DNA of 64,000 nt, taken from NCBI RefSeq assembly GCF_021044425.1, contig NZ_JAJNEC010000005.1:1054001-1118000 (forward strand), read 5' to 3'. The notes beneath the pieces were generated by a model. That model ran no database searches, was not told the DNA's origin, and saw nothing but the letters and a program-made list of their open reading frames with translations. The stretch comes from Niabella pedocola. Lineage in GTDB: Bacteria; Bacteroidota; Bacteroidia; Chitinophagales; Chitinophagaceae. A program made the translations under genes and the position numbers. This document shows, one piece after another, positions 25,835-35,412 of this stretch; position 1 is the first letter of the stretch; the number at the start of each line of letters is the position of its first letter.

Positions 25835-27580
25835 ATGCCTGCACATACAGACACAGCCTCCTCCCTTTCCTCCGGCAGTACGGAACTTACCCGGACAACC
25901 GGCGGCGAAAACAGAATGCTGGCGGGTTTTATGCTCCTGTGGTTTATCATCAATAGTCTGCAGGCTGTTTTCCTGGGTATTGATGGAGATGAAGCCTATT
26001 ACTGGATGTTGTCGCAACACCTGCAATGGGGCTATTTTGATCATCCTCCGGTGGTTACTATTTTTATCCGGCTGGGGGAATCGCTGGGACATGGCCCCTT
26101 CTTTACCCGGCTTGGAACGATCCTCTTATCCACTTTTTCCATTCCGCTCATTTACAAAGGACTTCCGGAACCGCTTCAAAAGATCCGCTGGTTTATCCTG
26201 CTTTATGCGGCTACCCTGGTATTGAACGTATATGCATTTATAACCACGCCCGATGCAGCGCTCTTCTTTTTTGCTGCTTTATTCTTCCTGAAGTACAAAC
26301 ATTTTCTGAGTAACAACAATTTCGGCAACAGCTTCTGGCTGGCCATTGCCATTACCGGAATGTTTTACAGCAAGTATCACGGCATCCTGCTGGTAGGGTT
26401 TATTGTATTATCCAATCTGAAGCTGCTGGGCAATAAATATTTCTGGTTGATTGTGCTGATGGTTTCGCTGTTTTTTTTACCCCATCTTTACTGGCAATAC
26501 CTGAACGACTGGCCTACCGTGCGTTTCCATCTGATTGAACGCATCGCCAAAAAATACCGGATCAATTATACCACCGATTACCTGCTGGGGCAGATCCTGA
26601 TCTGGGGGCCGCTCATCTCTCTGTTGTTTTATGCTATGATCTTCAAACTAAAGATCCGGGGCGCATTGATGCGGGGCCATCTGTTTATGTTTGCCGGCAC
26701 CCTTGCATTTTTCCTGTTTTCCTCATTCAAAAACACAGTGGAACCGCACTGGACGATGATCGCGGGCATTTCTTATGTAGCCCTTTTCTTATCATTGATC
26801 AACAACGGAAGCGAAAAATTCCGGCGCCTGTTCTTAAAAACAGCTTATTGCAATATCGGGCTGATACTCCTGGCGCGTATCCTGTTCCTGATTCCAAACG
26901 GACCGGCCAACCAGATCAAACACTTCCGGTCGTTTTCTTATGCCCGGCTATGGGCAGACACCGTTTATCAAAAGGCCAACGGCACACCCGTCGTATTCTC
27001 CAACTCCTATGCACTACCTTCGCTTTATAAATTTTACCATCCGGATGTGCAAACTACCGGCTATAATGACAAAGGCTACCGCAAAACAAATTTTAATATT
27101 TCAGACGACCAGTTTTTAAATGGTAAGGACGTGTACTATTATACACAGAACCCAGATCTGAAGACCGGTACCGGCCTTACCGTTGGTACAGCTTATAATA
27201 CCGGCCGGCTGCTGCCGCTTCCTGCATATCATAGTTTGAACGGACTGCGGATAACGGTGGTGGATCCGCCAAAGGAAATGAAACCCGGCGTGCCGCAGGA
27301 GATGACGCTAACTATTACCAATAAGCGTGAGCAGGCGCAGGTGCTGGAACCCAAACTCCGGCTGGATTATGCTTTTTTAATTGAGAAATACAATTTTATT
27401 AATGCCGACACCAGCTTTGCCCTCCCGGAAAAAACACTCCGGCCCGGAGAAAGTATTCAATTGAAGCTGCCTGTTAAGGCGCCGCAGCAGGCAGGAAAAT
27501 ACCGGTTGCTCTTTTCATTTGTAAACGACTTTATAACCGGAAATTTTGCCAGCAATTTTTACGAGGTTACCGTGCAATGA
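25835..27580 (+). CDS. Membrane glycosyltransferase, GT39/ArnT-like
   Basis: A 581-residue polytopic inner membrane protein. The first periplasmic loop has DGDEAYYWMLSQHLQWGYFDHPP, the acidic motif of GT-C enzymes such as ArnT and protein mannosyltransferases, which move a sugar from a lipid carrier to lipid A, protein or another acceptor. About ten helices follow, and then a soluble C-terminal domain (about residues 400-581) with a beta-sandwich-like end. Length and layout match ArnT-type proteins. The acceptor is unknown. A small intergenic region with 7-bp repeats separates it from the convergent sulfatase-fold gene. Confidence 0.85.
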   Translation: MPAHTDTASSLSSGSTELTRTTGGENRMLAGFMLLWFIINSLQAVFLGIDGDEAYYWMLSQHLQWGYFDHPPVVTIFIRLGESLGHGPFFTRLGTILLSTFSIPLIYKGLPEPLQKIRWFILLYAATLVLNVYAFITTPDAALFFFAALFFLKYKHFLSNNNFGNSFWLAIAITGMFYSKYHGILLVGFIVLSNLKLLGNKYFWLIVLMVSLFFLPHLYWQYLNDWPTVRFHLIERIAKKYRINYTTDYLLGQILIWGPLISLLFYAMIFKLKIRGALMRGHLFMFAGTLAFFLFSSFKNTVEPHWTMIAGISYVALFLSLINNGSEKFRRLFLKTAYCNIGLILLARILFLIPNGPANQIKHFRSFSYARLWADTVYQKANGTPVVFSNSYALPSLYKFYHPDVQTTGYNDKGYRKTNFNISDDQFLNGKDVYYYTQNPDLKTGTGLTVGTAYNTGRLLPLPAYHSLNGLRITVVDPPKEMKPGVPQEMTLTITNKREQAQVLEPKLRLDYAFLIEKYNFINADTSFALPEKTLRPGESIQLKLPVKAPQQAGKYRLLFSFVNDFITGNFASNFYEVTVQ

Positions 27581-27599
27581 AATGAGCGATTTTAGATAC

Positions 27600-27818
27600 C
27601 AGACTTCAGACTTCGGTTGATTCCATACAGTATCGGGGATTTGACGCATTCAGTTATCAATTTTCAGTTAATTACGGTGCTGAATATAGATCTGCCCTGT
27701 CACATCAGGTGTAAAACAGTATCTAACCTGAAACAGGCGTTCAGCATTCAGTTTTTAACCGATCATCGAACATCAAATGGAATCCAACGTGAAACTTTGA
27801 ACCTGAAACCTGAAACAA
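27600..27818. repeat. Degenerate 7-bp intergenic repeats
   Basis: Three short blocks with 7-bp period: CAGACTT CAGACTT (27600-27613), CAGCATT CAGTTTT (27742-27755) and GAAACTT TGAACCT GAAACCT GAAACAA (27791-27818). They lie between two convergent genes. Confidence 0.7.
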
Positions 27819-27822
27819 AAAA

Positions 27823-29787
27823 CTATCGCCCCGGCGCAATCAGCTGGTTCCGGATCAACCGGTTGTTGTACTGCTGGATAAATGCTTTTACCCGCTGTTC
27901 CAAAGCCGCGGCCTGCGTTACAGAGTCTTTCAATAAATCGGTTTTCATCAGCCGGTCTTTTTTGAAATCATACAACCCGGTCGCTTTTTTCCCGTCAAAA
28001 AACAGTAGCTGGTCGCCCTCGATCCAGCGATGCCCGCCGGAATACTGATAGGTAAATCCCGGTCCCTTACGCTGCAATACATTTTCACCAAAGGCCAGGT
28101 AGGGTTTATTATAATGCAGGTATCCCAGCACCGTGGGCATAATATCCAGCTGCTGGATCACACCCGGATCGATACCCCGGAAGCTGCTATCGCCCGGCGC
28201 ATATAAAATAATGGGTATGGCAATATCGCCCCAGGCATTCTGGTACTCGGCATGATAGGAAACCGTAGCATGATCTGCGGTAATCACAAACAGCGTATTC
28301 TTAAACCAGGGTTGGTGTTGCGCTTTGGCAAAGAATTTTTGCAATGCCATATCGGTGTAGCTGATGCACTCCATTACCGGCAACGGCCCTTTTTTAAATT
28401 TGCCTTCATACTGTTTGGGTACCTTAAACGGATGATGGGAGGATACCGAAAAAATGCCGGAGAAAAACGGTTGCGGGAAACTGCCCAGCTTTCGCTCAAA
28501 GAACTGGAAAAACGGTTCATCCCAAATGCCCCAGATACCATCAAAATCAGCATCATCGTTGTACTCCGTTTTACCGAAATAGTGATCAATACCGATCATC
28601 TTCGTGTAGGATAAAAAGCCCATCGATCCGTTGGGAGCACCATGAAAAAAAGAAGTATGGTATCCTTCCTGCGCCAGCAGTTTGGGCAGGCTTTTGGTAC
28701 TGTCCGACACATATGGCGTTAATACAAAGGGATCGAGTCCGCTGGGTATACTCGAAAAAATAGAGGGGATCGCGTCAATCGATTTACGGCCATTGGCAAA
28801 CGAATTCCAGTAGATCCTGCTCACCCCCGCAAGTGAATCCAGGAAAGGTGTAAAGCCGGTATAGGTACCCTGATCCAGGTCCCGGTTATAGAAACCCACC
28901 GATTCTTTTCCAAAGCTTTCCAGGATCATAATCACTACGTTCCTGCGTGTAAAGGGCAGGGAGTCTGTGCCCGCCGGATCATGCAGGGGCGAATAGATAC
29001 GCCCTACTTCGTTATCCGGAAAATAATGTACTTCTTTCAGCGGTTTTACACCCATGGTGCGGATAAATACAAAAGGCGTATTCAATACCAGGTATACCTC
29101 ATGCGAACGTTTTACATAAGCACCGGCATCGCCTACCGTTATAGGGCGTGTACTGTGCCGGAATCCGCCCCGGATGCCCCCGATGGCCAGCACCACGCTC
29201 AATACAAATATGAGAGCGGCTTTAAAATAATATACGCCCCTGCCAGCAGGCGGCGGGTTATCCCGCACCTGTACCTTACGGTATAGCCATACCATTAGCG
29301 CGATAAGGCCGGCAAAAAGCACCACCACGTACCAGTAGTCGATCAAAAAATTAAACGCAAGTCCGGATTTATTCTGTTCGTGTGAAAACTCGCTGAAAAC
29401 ACTGGTAGTGGTCCGTCTTAATGTAAACCGGTAATAAATAAAATCGATACAGTTCAGCAATAACGCAATCCCGTTTGTAATGTAGAATACCCACTGCAAT
29501 ACCCGTTGAAACCGTTTATGCGTGCGTAACCGGTACGGCAACGGAACAGTCATTAAAAAAATAAGCAGCCCGTTAAAATAAAACATGGCGGCTACATCAA
29601 ACCGCAATCCACCGGTGAGGATCATACCCCAATCCTGCAAGCCGATACCCGGGAACAGGGCCGTATTCAACATATAGAACAGAAAGCGGCAGATAAAAAA
29701 CAGGAACAATACCAGCAGGATGCGGTATAAAAATATTCCATAATAGCTCAGCGTCCAGGTTCTTTTCCTGCCGTTCATATAACCCAA
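27823..29787 (-). CDS. LTA synthase-like sulfatase-fold membrane protein
   Basis: A 654-residue protein with five N-terminal membrane helices (about 15-220) and a periplasmic sulfatase/alkaline phosphatase-fold domain. Metal and active-site segments are visible: NVVIMILESFGKE (first Glu), NGRKSIDAIPSIFSS with the candidate nucleophile Ser, and VITADHA with the second metal site. This layout is that of LtaS and OpgB/MdoB, which move phosphoglycerol, and of phosphoethanolamine transferases. In Gram-negative Bacteroidota the acceptor is not known. Start ATG 29787 or 29778. The flippase-like gene ends one bp upstream, so they form an operon. Confidence 0.85.
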   Translation of the reverse strand: MGYMNGRKRTWTLSYYGIFLYRILLVLFLFFICRFLFYMLNTALFPGIGLQDWGMILTGGLRFDVAAMFYFNGLLIFLMTVPLPYRLRTHKRFQRVLQWVFYITNGIALLLNCIDFIYYRFTLRRTTTSVFSEFSHEQNKSGLAFNFLIDYWYVVVLFAGLIALMVWLYRKVQVRDNPPPAGRGVYYFKAALIFVLSVVLAIGGIRGGFRHSTRPITVGDAGAYVKRSHEVYLVLNTPFVFIRTMGVKPLKEVHYFPDNEVGRIYSPLHDPAGTDSLPFTRRNVVIMILESFGKESVGFYNRDLDQGTYTGFTPFLDSLAGVSRIYWNSFANGRKSIDAIPSIFSSIPSGLDPFVLTPYVSDSTKSLPKLLAQEGYHTSFFHGAPNGSMGFLSYTKMIGIDHYFGKTEYNDDADFDGIWGIWDEPFFQFFERKLGSFPQPFFSGIFSVSSHHPFKVPKQYEGKFKKGPLPVMECISYTDMALQKFFAKAQHQPWFKNTLFVITADHATVSYHAEYQNAWGDIAIPIILYAPGDSSFRGIDPGVIQQLDIMPTVLGYLHYNKPYLAFGENVLQRKGPGFTYQYSGGHRWIEGDQLLFFDGKKATGLYDFKKDRLMKTDLLKDSVTQAAALEQRVKAFIQQYNNRLIRNQLIAPGR

Positions 29788-29788
29788 A

Positions 29789-30688
29789 TTAATGTGAAGG
29801 CTCTTTTGCCGCGTCCGGAGCCGGTGGTGTTTTTTTCCGCTCCTGTCCGAACAAAATAAAGATCGCCGAGAGCGCCATTGCCATCGTGATCAGATAAAAA
29901 CTTAAACTTACAGATACCGCCAGGTCCTTATCCAGTCCAAAGGTACCGGCGCCCCATACAATGGCTACCTCCCGCGCGCCCAATCCCCCCACGCTAAACG
30001 GAAATAAAGAAGCCAGCGAGGATAAAAGGAAAATGGCAAAATAAGGCCAGTAACTGGTTTTACAGCCCAGTGCCGCCAGGATAAATGCTACCGTGGCCAA
30101 CTGGAGCGACTGCGTACAAATACCCAACAAGTGCGTGGTAATAAAGCGCCGGCTCATGCGGTTAAAAAACCGGTGCAACACCCAATAATACATCAACGAG
30201 CCCATTCCGAAAGCCGCCAGGATCCAGGGGCTGTACTGCCTTACCTCGGGCATTGCCAAACTGAAACAGGAAACCAGGAATCCCAATGCCCAAAGCCCGG
30301 CCAGCCGGTCGAAAAATACAGCGGAAAAAACTTCCTTGTGCGTGGTATCATACCGTTGTTTCAATACAATGATCTTATACCCGTCTCCACCCAACCCGCT
30401 TGGAAGAAATAAATTGTAGAACATGCCCAGCAGGTACAGGCGCAGGTTTGATTTTACAGAGATGGGCAGCCCGATATTCCTGAAAAAATAAAGCAGACGG
30501 AAAGAAGTTACCACCTGGCAGATGATAAAGGCGGCGACAGCGGGGATCAGCCACCAGCTGTCCGCTTCCTTCCACAACCGCCGCACCGCAGTCAGATCAA
30601 CCTTGGTATACACCAGCCACAAGGCCAGAACAGTAAAGGCAACTTTTAGTACCGGTTTTAAAATATTCCAGACCTTTTTTTTATCCAT
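29789..30688 (-). CDS. Lysylphosphatidylglycerol synthase TM-region/UPF0104 family membrane protein
   Basis: A 299-residue inner membrane protein with about eight helices that matches the transmembrane part of MprF-like proteins (UPF0104). The family motifs NLFLPSGLGGDGYKIIVL, FDRLAGLWALG and LFPFSVGGLGAREVA are present. It lacks the aminoacyl transferase domain of MprF, so it may flip or organise lipids rather than modify them. It is encoded directly before the sulfatase-fold transferase, which suggests joint work on an envelope lipid or glycan. Confidence 0.85.
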   Translation of the reverse strand: MDKKKVWNILKPVLKVAFTVLALWLVYTKVDLTAVRRLWKEADSWWLIPAVAAFIICQVVTSFRLLYFFRNIGLPISVKSNLRLYLLGMFYNLFLPSGLGGDGYKIIVLKQRYDTTHKEVFSAVFFDRLAGLWALGFLVSCFSLAMPEVRQYSPWILAAFGMGSLMYYWVLHRFFNRMSRRFITTHLLGICTQSLQLATVAFILAALGCKTSYWPYFAIFLLSSLASLFPFSVGGLGAREVAIVWGAGTFGLDKDLAVSVSLSFYLITMAMALSAIFILFGQERKKTPPAPDAAKEPSH

Positions 30689-30899
30689 ATTTCCAGTGCA
30701 AACTTCGGCTAAATTGTTAAATTACCAGTTGAAAATTTGTAAAATCAGTATCTTCCGTAAATCGGCAACAGACGAATGGCTAAAGACGGATTGGGGTATG
30801 GATGCGGGATGTGGATCGAAGATTCAATCCGGAAGGGTACATCAGACCTCAACACTCCGGCAGCATGTGTTCAGCCGGCGCTCAACTAACAACATTAAA

Positions 30900-30920
30900 C
30901 CTGGAATTTGAAACCTGGAA
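30900..30920. repeat. 7-bp repeat overlapping the start of the nitronate monooxygenase gene
   Basis: CCTGGAA TTTGAAA CCTGGAA, three units of seven. The TTG start codon of the next gene lies inside it (30908). Confidence 0.75.
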
Positions 30921-31858
30921 CAACAAATCGCATCACTACACTCTTCCGCATTACGTATCCCATTATTCAGGCCGGCATGGTATGGACGAGCGGCTGGCGG
31001 CTGGCCAGTGCCGTGAGCAATGCCGGTGGCCTGGGGCTGATAGGCGCAGGCTCCATGTACCCGGATGTATTAAAAACACATATCCAAAAATGCAAGGCAG
31101 CCACTGCACAGCCGTTTGGGGTTAATCTCCCCCTGCTATACCCCGACCTGGAAGCGCATATACGGATCATTATCGAAGAAAAAATACCGGTTGTTTTCAC
31201 CAGTGCCGGCAATCCCAAAACATGGACGGGTATTTTAAAAGAAGCCGGTATTACCGTAGTGCACGTGGTAAGCAGCAGCAAGTTTGCATTAAAGGCCCAG
31301 GATGCCGGCTGCGATGCCGTTGTAGCCGAGGGTTTTGAAGCGGGTGGACATAATGGCCGGGAGGAAACCACTTCAATGGTATTGATACCGCTGGTAGCGG
31401 AAGCCGTACAGGTGCCGGTAATTGCCGCCGGTGGCATTGCAACAGGCCCGCAGATGCTGGCCGCCTTTGCACTTGGTGCCGAAGGCGTGCAGGTAGGTAG
31501 CCGGTTTGCTGCCAGTGAAGAAGCTTCCTGTCATACAGCCTTTAAAAACAGGATCATTAACACGGGTGAAGGCGATACGGAACTTTCCTTAAAACAACTC
31601 ACCCCCGTGCGTTTGCTAAAAAACGATTTTTACCGGCAGGCAAAAGCACTGGAGCTTAAAGGAGCCGATCCGGCAACGCTGCTGGAGCTGCTGGGCCGTG
31701 GCCGTGCCAAGAAGGGCATGTTTGAGGGCGATCTTGAAAACGGGGAACTGGAGATCGGCCAGGTAGCAGCAGCGATCCGATCGGTTCAGCCGGCTGCCGA
31801 AATTGTGCGGGATCTATGGACCGGTTTCCAAAACGGCCTGGCCAAGCTCCATAACTGA
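30908..31858 (+). CDS. Nitronate monooxygenase/2-nitropropane dioxygenase family protein
   Basis: A 316-residue FMN-binding TIM barrel. Segments of the family are clear: ITYPIIQAGMVW, SNAGGLGLIGAG, CDAVVAEGFEAGGHNG (with the catalytic-type His) and PVIAAGGIATGPQMLAAFALGAEGVQVGSRF. Members oxidise nitronates such as propionate 3-nitronate; some are enoyl-ACP reductase II (FabK) instead, so the substrate is open. The only start codon between the in-frame TAA (30896) and the conserved region is TTG 30908, which lies within a 7-bp intergenic repeat. The C-terminal end overlaps the region upstream of the next gene. Confidence 0.86.
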   Translation: MKPGTTNRITTLFRITYPIIQAGMVWTSGWRLASAVSNAGGLGLIGAGSMYPDVLKTHIQKCKAATAQPFGVNLPLLYPDLEAHIRIIIEEKIPVVFTSAGNPKTWTGILKEAGITVVHVVSSSKFALKAQDAGCDAVVAEGFEAGGHNGREETTSMVLIPLVAEAVQVPVIAAGGIATGPQMLAAFALGAEGVQVGSRFAASEEASCHTAFKNRIINTGEGDTELSLKQLTPVRLLKNDFYRQAKALELKGADPATLLELLGRGRAKKGMFEGDLENGELEIGQVAAAIRSVQPAAEIVRDLWTGFQNGLAKLHN

Positions 31859-31889
31859 CAATGGTTATTTAAGAATATTTTTTATACCG

Positions 31890-34688
31890 ATGCAACGATT
31901 GAACGATTTGAAAAACCAGCGGCGCTCCTCTTTGTATTGCAGCCAAAAATGGCTGTTGCTGTTTTGCCTGCTCCTCGGCTTGTCTTCAACCGGCTTCAGC
32001 CAGCCATTCGCCTCCCTGAGCAAAAAAATAGCGGCCTACGACTCCATCAATACACTTACGCCGCGGGAAAAGTTGTTTATGCATTACGACCGCCCCTTTT
32101 ACAAGATCAAAGACACCCTATGGATGAAGGGCTATATACTGGCGGCCGGCGATTATACCATCACCGACAGTACAGGCATTGCATATATAGAAATCATAAA
32201 TACGGCCAACGAGGTGGTTAAAAGAACAGCAGCGCCCTGCTACTGGGGGCGCTTTCAAAGCAGTATTGCGCTTAATGAAGACGATTTTCCGCAGGGAAGT
32301 TATACACTCCGTGCCTATACCAACTGGATGCGCAATTTCGGCGATTCATTGCTGTATGAAAGCCGCTTTACGGTGATCAATCCGATTGCCGGCGAATGGA
32401 ACGCCCGTGTCCGCGAGGTAACCTACTCCGGCAACCGCATTTCGCTATCGGCGGAACTGACCACCAATAACCTGAACCCGATCGCTCATAAAAAAATTAT
32501 GGTCCGCGTGCGCTCCAAAAACCGGAACCTGCTCCGGCTACAGGGGCAAACAGATGGAGCAGGCAACCTGTATATCGATACATTACTCAAAGGCGCTATT
32601 GAGCACCGCGACCTGGTTTTGGAGATCGCAGACAAAGAAGACCTGAAATTACAGATACCCGTCAAAACCGCCGGCTCATCGGCGATCGATCTTCAGTTTC
32701 TGCCGGAGGGCGGCAGCTTTATTGCCGGCCGGCCGCAGCTCCTGGGATTTAAAGCACTGAACGTATACGGAAAAGGCATTGATGTAAAAGGCGTGATCCG
32801 GAACGAAGAGGGAAAACAGGTAGCTTCCTTTGCCGCCGTTCATAAAGGCATGGGCGTTGTCACCTTTACGCCGCAGCCCGGCGGCCATTATACCGCATTT
32901 CCTGAAAACGGGCAGCCGGTAAAACTTCCGGATCCGCAGTCATCGGGTACCCTGCTGCAGGTTATCAATGATCCCGTGTCCGATAGTTTCCGGGTAATCA
33001 TCGGCGGCACTCCAGACCTTAACGGAAGGAAGTATTTTTTTGCAGCTACCACCGGGGGGCTCTGCTTTGCCAAAGGACCGCTTACTCTTTCTGAAAGACC
33101 TCATCGCCTTTCGATTGCAAAACGGATGCCGCCATCCGGTATCACCCGGCTGGTGCTTTACGACAGCCTGATGCGCCCGGTGAACGAACGGGCTGTTTTT
33201 ATCTGGCATAAAGATCCCCTGCAACTGGCACTTACCCCAGACAAGCCGGTGTACCATACAAAGGACAGCGTATCGCTGCTGCTAACCGTAAACAACGGAA
33301 AACAGCAGCCTGTTGCGGGCAGCTTTTCACTTGCAGTGATCGACACCAGCCAGGTACAGATAAACAACCTGTCTGAAAACATCATCAGCTACATGCTGTT
33401 GAGTTCTGAACTGAAAGGAGCAATCGAAGAGCCCTATTATTATTTCCAGGATCCCACGCCCCAGGCAGTAGAAGCATTAATGCTTACCCAGGGCTGGGTA
33501 CGGTATGAATGGCCGCCTCAAAGTTTTAAATTTCCGCGGGAACATACCTTCCGCATCACCGGGAAGGCCACCAATATTTTTAACAAGCCGTTTGTGAATA
33601 CCAAGGTAACCGCATTTGGCACCATTGGCAAAAGCAGCATTTTTGCGATGGACACTATAACCGATCAAAAAGGTGTATTCACCCTGGAGCAGTTTCCCTA
33701 TTTCACCAACGATAGCGTGAGCATGGTGATCAAAGGCGTTAATAAAAAAGGCAAGGCCTTTAACATCGGCCTTGAGGTAGACGAACCCGTTTATCCCCCT
33801 TATGCCGGTGCCGCATCCGCATTTGAGCATCAGAATATCTTACTGGATACCGCAACAGCCCGGTTTGTAAACAAGCAAGTGGCCATCCGGAAGCTGATTA
33901 AAAAGAATGGGGAATACCTGGATGAAGTAGTGGTAAAAACCAATGCCGGTATTTCCGGTTCAAAGAACCTGAATAAAAGCGGCGGCGCAGACCAGGTGAT
34001 CAATGAAAAAATAATGGAGAAAACGCCCAAGGCTACCTTGCTGGATGTTTTATATAAACAGGTAAAAGGGTTCCGGCAGGGTTCACCGCCCAAAAGCCTC
34101 CGGCAAATGTATATGATCAACAGCAATATGGTCCGGTTCATTATTGACGGTACCGATCTGAATTTCTTCTATCAGCCCAGCGGCGGAGGGTCCAACGACT
34201 ACCTGCTTTTTCTGGATTCGTATTTAAAATATTTTTCAGCGGAGGATATCCGGGGTATTGAGGTGATGAACCATCCCCGCTATAACGCGTCCTACCGATC
34301 CCATTACCTGAGCACGGCAGAATTGATGAGCACCGGCCCCGCCAGTATTGACTTCTCCTTTGTTGAAATCACTACCCGCACGGGGTCGGGACCGTTTTTA
34401 AAGAAAACACCCGGCATGTACCTGTACCGGCCGGTGGTACCGGTTATTGCAAAACAATTTTACAGCCCGCGCTATGCCACACCCGATGATAAAACGATGA
34501 TGCCGGATATGCGTACCACGGTTTACTGGAACCCGGAGATCATTACCAACCAGAAAGGCGAGGCAAGGGTTTCTTTTTTCACATCCGAAAGCACGGGCAA
34601 TTATATGATCCTGGTACAGGGCATCAACCTCACCGGTGGCCTGGGCGTATTGTATCAGCCACTGGAGATCCAGAAACCAGGAAATTAA
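31890..34688 (+). CDS. Large exported protein with MG2-like and TonB-plug-like domains
   Basis: A 932-residue exported protein. A signal peptide (KWLLLFCLLLGLSSTGFSQ, about 20-39) is followed by LFMHYDRPFYKIKDTLWMKGYI, the opening of an alpha-2-macroglobulin MG2-type domain, then several beta-sandwich segments. Near residues 690-830 the pattern resembles a TonB receptor plug (VINEKIMEKTPKATLLDVL; FIIDGTDLNFF; YFSAEDIRGIEVM), but no outer membrane barrel follows: the last 100 residues are soluble and beta-rich, ending QPLEIQKPGN. Similar proteins are widespread in Bacteroidota and their role is unknown. ATG 31890 puts the signal peptide near the N-terminus. Confidence 0.8.
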   Translation: MQRLNDLKNQRRSSLYCSQKWLLLFCLLLGLSSTGFSQPFASLSKKIAAYDSINTLTPREKLFMHYDRPFYKIKDTLWMKGYILAAGDYTITDSTGIAYIEIINTANEVVKRTAAPCYWGRFQSSIALNEDDFPQGSYTLRAYTNWMRNFGDSLLYESRFTVINPIAGEWNARVREVTYSGNRISLSAELTTNNLNPIAHKKIMVRVRSKNRNLLRLQGQTDGAGNLYIDTLLKGAIEHRDLVLEIADKEDLKLQIPVKTAGSSAIDLQFLPEGGSFIAGRPQLLGFKALNVYGKGIDVKGVIRNEEGKQVASFAAVHKGMGVVTFTPQPGGHYTAFPENGQPVKLPDPQSSGTLLQVINDPVSDSFRVIIGGTPDLNGRKYFFAATTGGLCFAKGPLTLSERPHRLSIAKRMPPSGITRLVLYDSLMRPVNERAVFIWHKDPLQLALTPDKPVYHTKDSVSLLLTVNNGKQQPVAGSFSLAVIDTSQVQINNLSENIISYMLLSSELKGAIEEPYYYFQDPTPQAVEALMLTQGWVRYEWPPQSFKFPREHTFRITGKATNIFNKPFVNTKVTAFGTIGKSSIFAMDTITDQKGVFTLEQFPYFTNDSVSMVIKGVNKKGKAFNIGLEVDEPVYPPYAGAASAFEHQNILLDTATARFVNKQVAIRKLIKKNGEYLDEVVVKTNAGISGSKNLNKSGGADQVINEKIMEKTPKATLLDVLYKQVKGFRQGSPPKSLRQMYMINSNMVRFIIDGTDLNFFYQPSGGGSNDYLLFLDSYLKYFSAEDIRGIEVMNHPRYNASYRSHYLSTAELMSTGPASIDFSFVEITTRTGSGPFLKKTPGMYLYRPVVPVIAKQFYSPRYATPDDKTMMPDMRTTVYWNPEIITNQKGEARVSFFTSESTGNYMILVQGINLTGGLGVLYQPLEIQKPGN

Positions 34689-34698
34689 ACGGCAGCGG

Positions 34699-34734
34699 AA
34701 CATACCGCCTTCCTGATGCAGCGGTATGTTTTCT
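34699..34734 (+). terminator. Terminator after the MG2/plug-like gene
   Basis: Ten-bp stem AACATACCGC (34699-34708) with GCGGTATGTT (34721-34730), 12-base loop, then TTCTT. Confidence 0.8.
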
Positions 34735-34777
34735 TAAAAAAAAGGTATGCTGATTATTACGGCTATGCCCGCCGGTG

Positions 34778-35269
34778 TTATGGTGCACAGGGCACTTTGT
34801 GCAGCCGTATTCCATCGTTAAACCGGATGCTGTCCCGGTTGCTGAACAACAGCTTGCCCGCTTTCTCCTCCATTGCACCAATACCCTCTGTTGCTGTACT
34901 ATCACTAAGCAGGAAGGCTACCTGGCGTACGGAGCTTTTACCTTCAGACATAAAGGTATAATCGGCTATCAGGGTATCGCCGCTTAGCCGTCCCTCGATG
35001 GTTCCGTGATTTTTATCCTTCTCATAAAAATTATAAGAAAGCGTACCGGTTACTACATTGGGGAATACCTCTGTTTTGAGAAAAAAGGAATCCTTTCCGC
35101 TCTGACCGGTATAACACCCGCTGGCCGGTATCATTACATGATTTTCAGGCGTGCCAGCCGAATCACCAGCTTCAGCAGTGTGTGCCGCTTCCTGCTGTAC
35201 ATTGTTACAGGCCAGCCCAACGAAGAGCAATACGGCCCATTTACCGGATATAGTAGTTGTTCTTTTCAT
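34778..35269 (-). CDS. Small lipoprotein, unknown function
   Basis: A 163-residue lipoprotein: signal MKRTTTISGKWAVLLFVGLAC with Cys21, then CNN. The body is beta-rich, with a repeated Y/F pattern around GCYTGQSGKDSFFLKTEV and VTGTLSYNFYEKDKNHGTIEG, and resembles small periplasmic beta-barrel proteins that pack a hydrophobic ligand. I do not recognise a named family. The start is set by the signal peptide; the frame stays open to 35386. It is convergent with the preceding gene and 143 bp downstream of the crystallin-like gene. Confidence 0.75.
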   Translation of the reverse strand: MKRTTTISGKWAVLLFVGLACNNVQQEAAHTAEAGDSAGTPENHVMIPASGCYTGQSGKDSFFLKTEVFPNVVTGTLSYNFYEKDKNHGTIEGRLSGDTLIADYTFMSEGKSSVRQVAFLLSDSTATEGIGAMEEKAGKLLFSNRDSIRFNDGIRLHKVPCAP

Positions 35270-35412
35270 ATTCACAGGAAAAATGATGTTGTTGTTTAGA
35301 TACCGGGAGCGAACGGCGATTACCCCCATCCCCTCCGGCCGATGGCCTATATCGGCGGCGTTATTGGAGTGTAACGCTGCCAGCACATTTCATAACCAGG
35401 ACGCCGTATACA

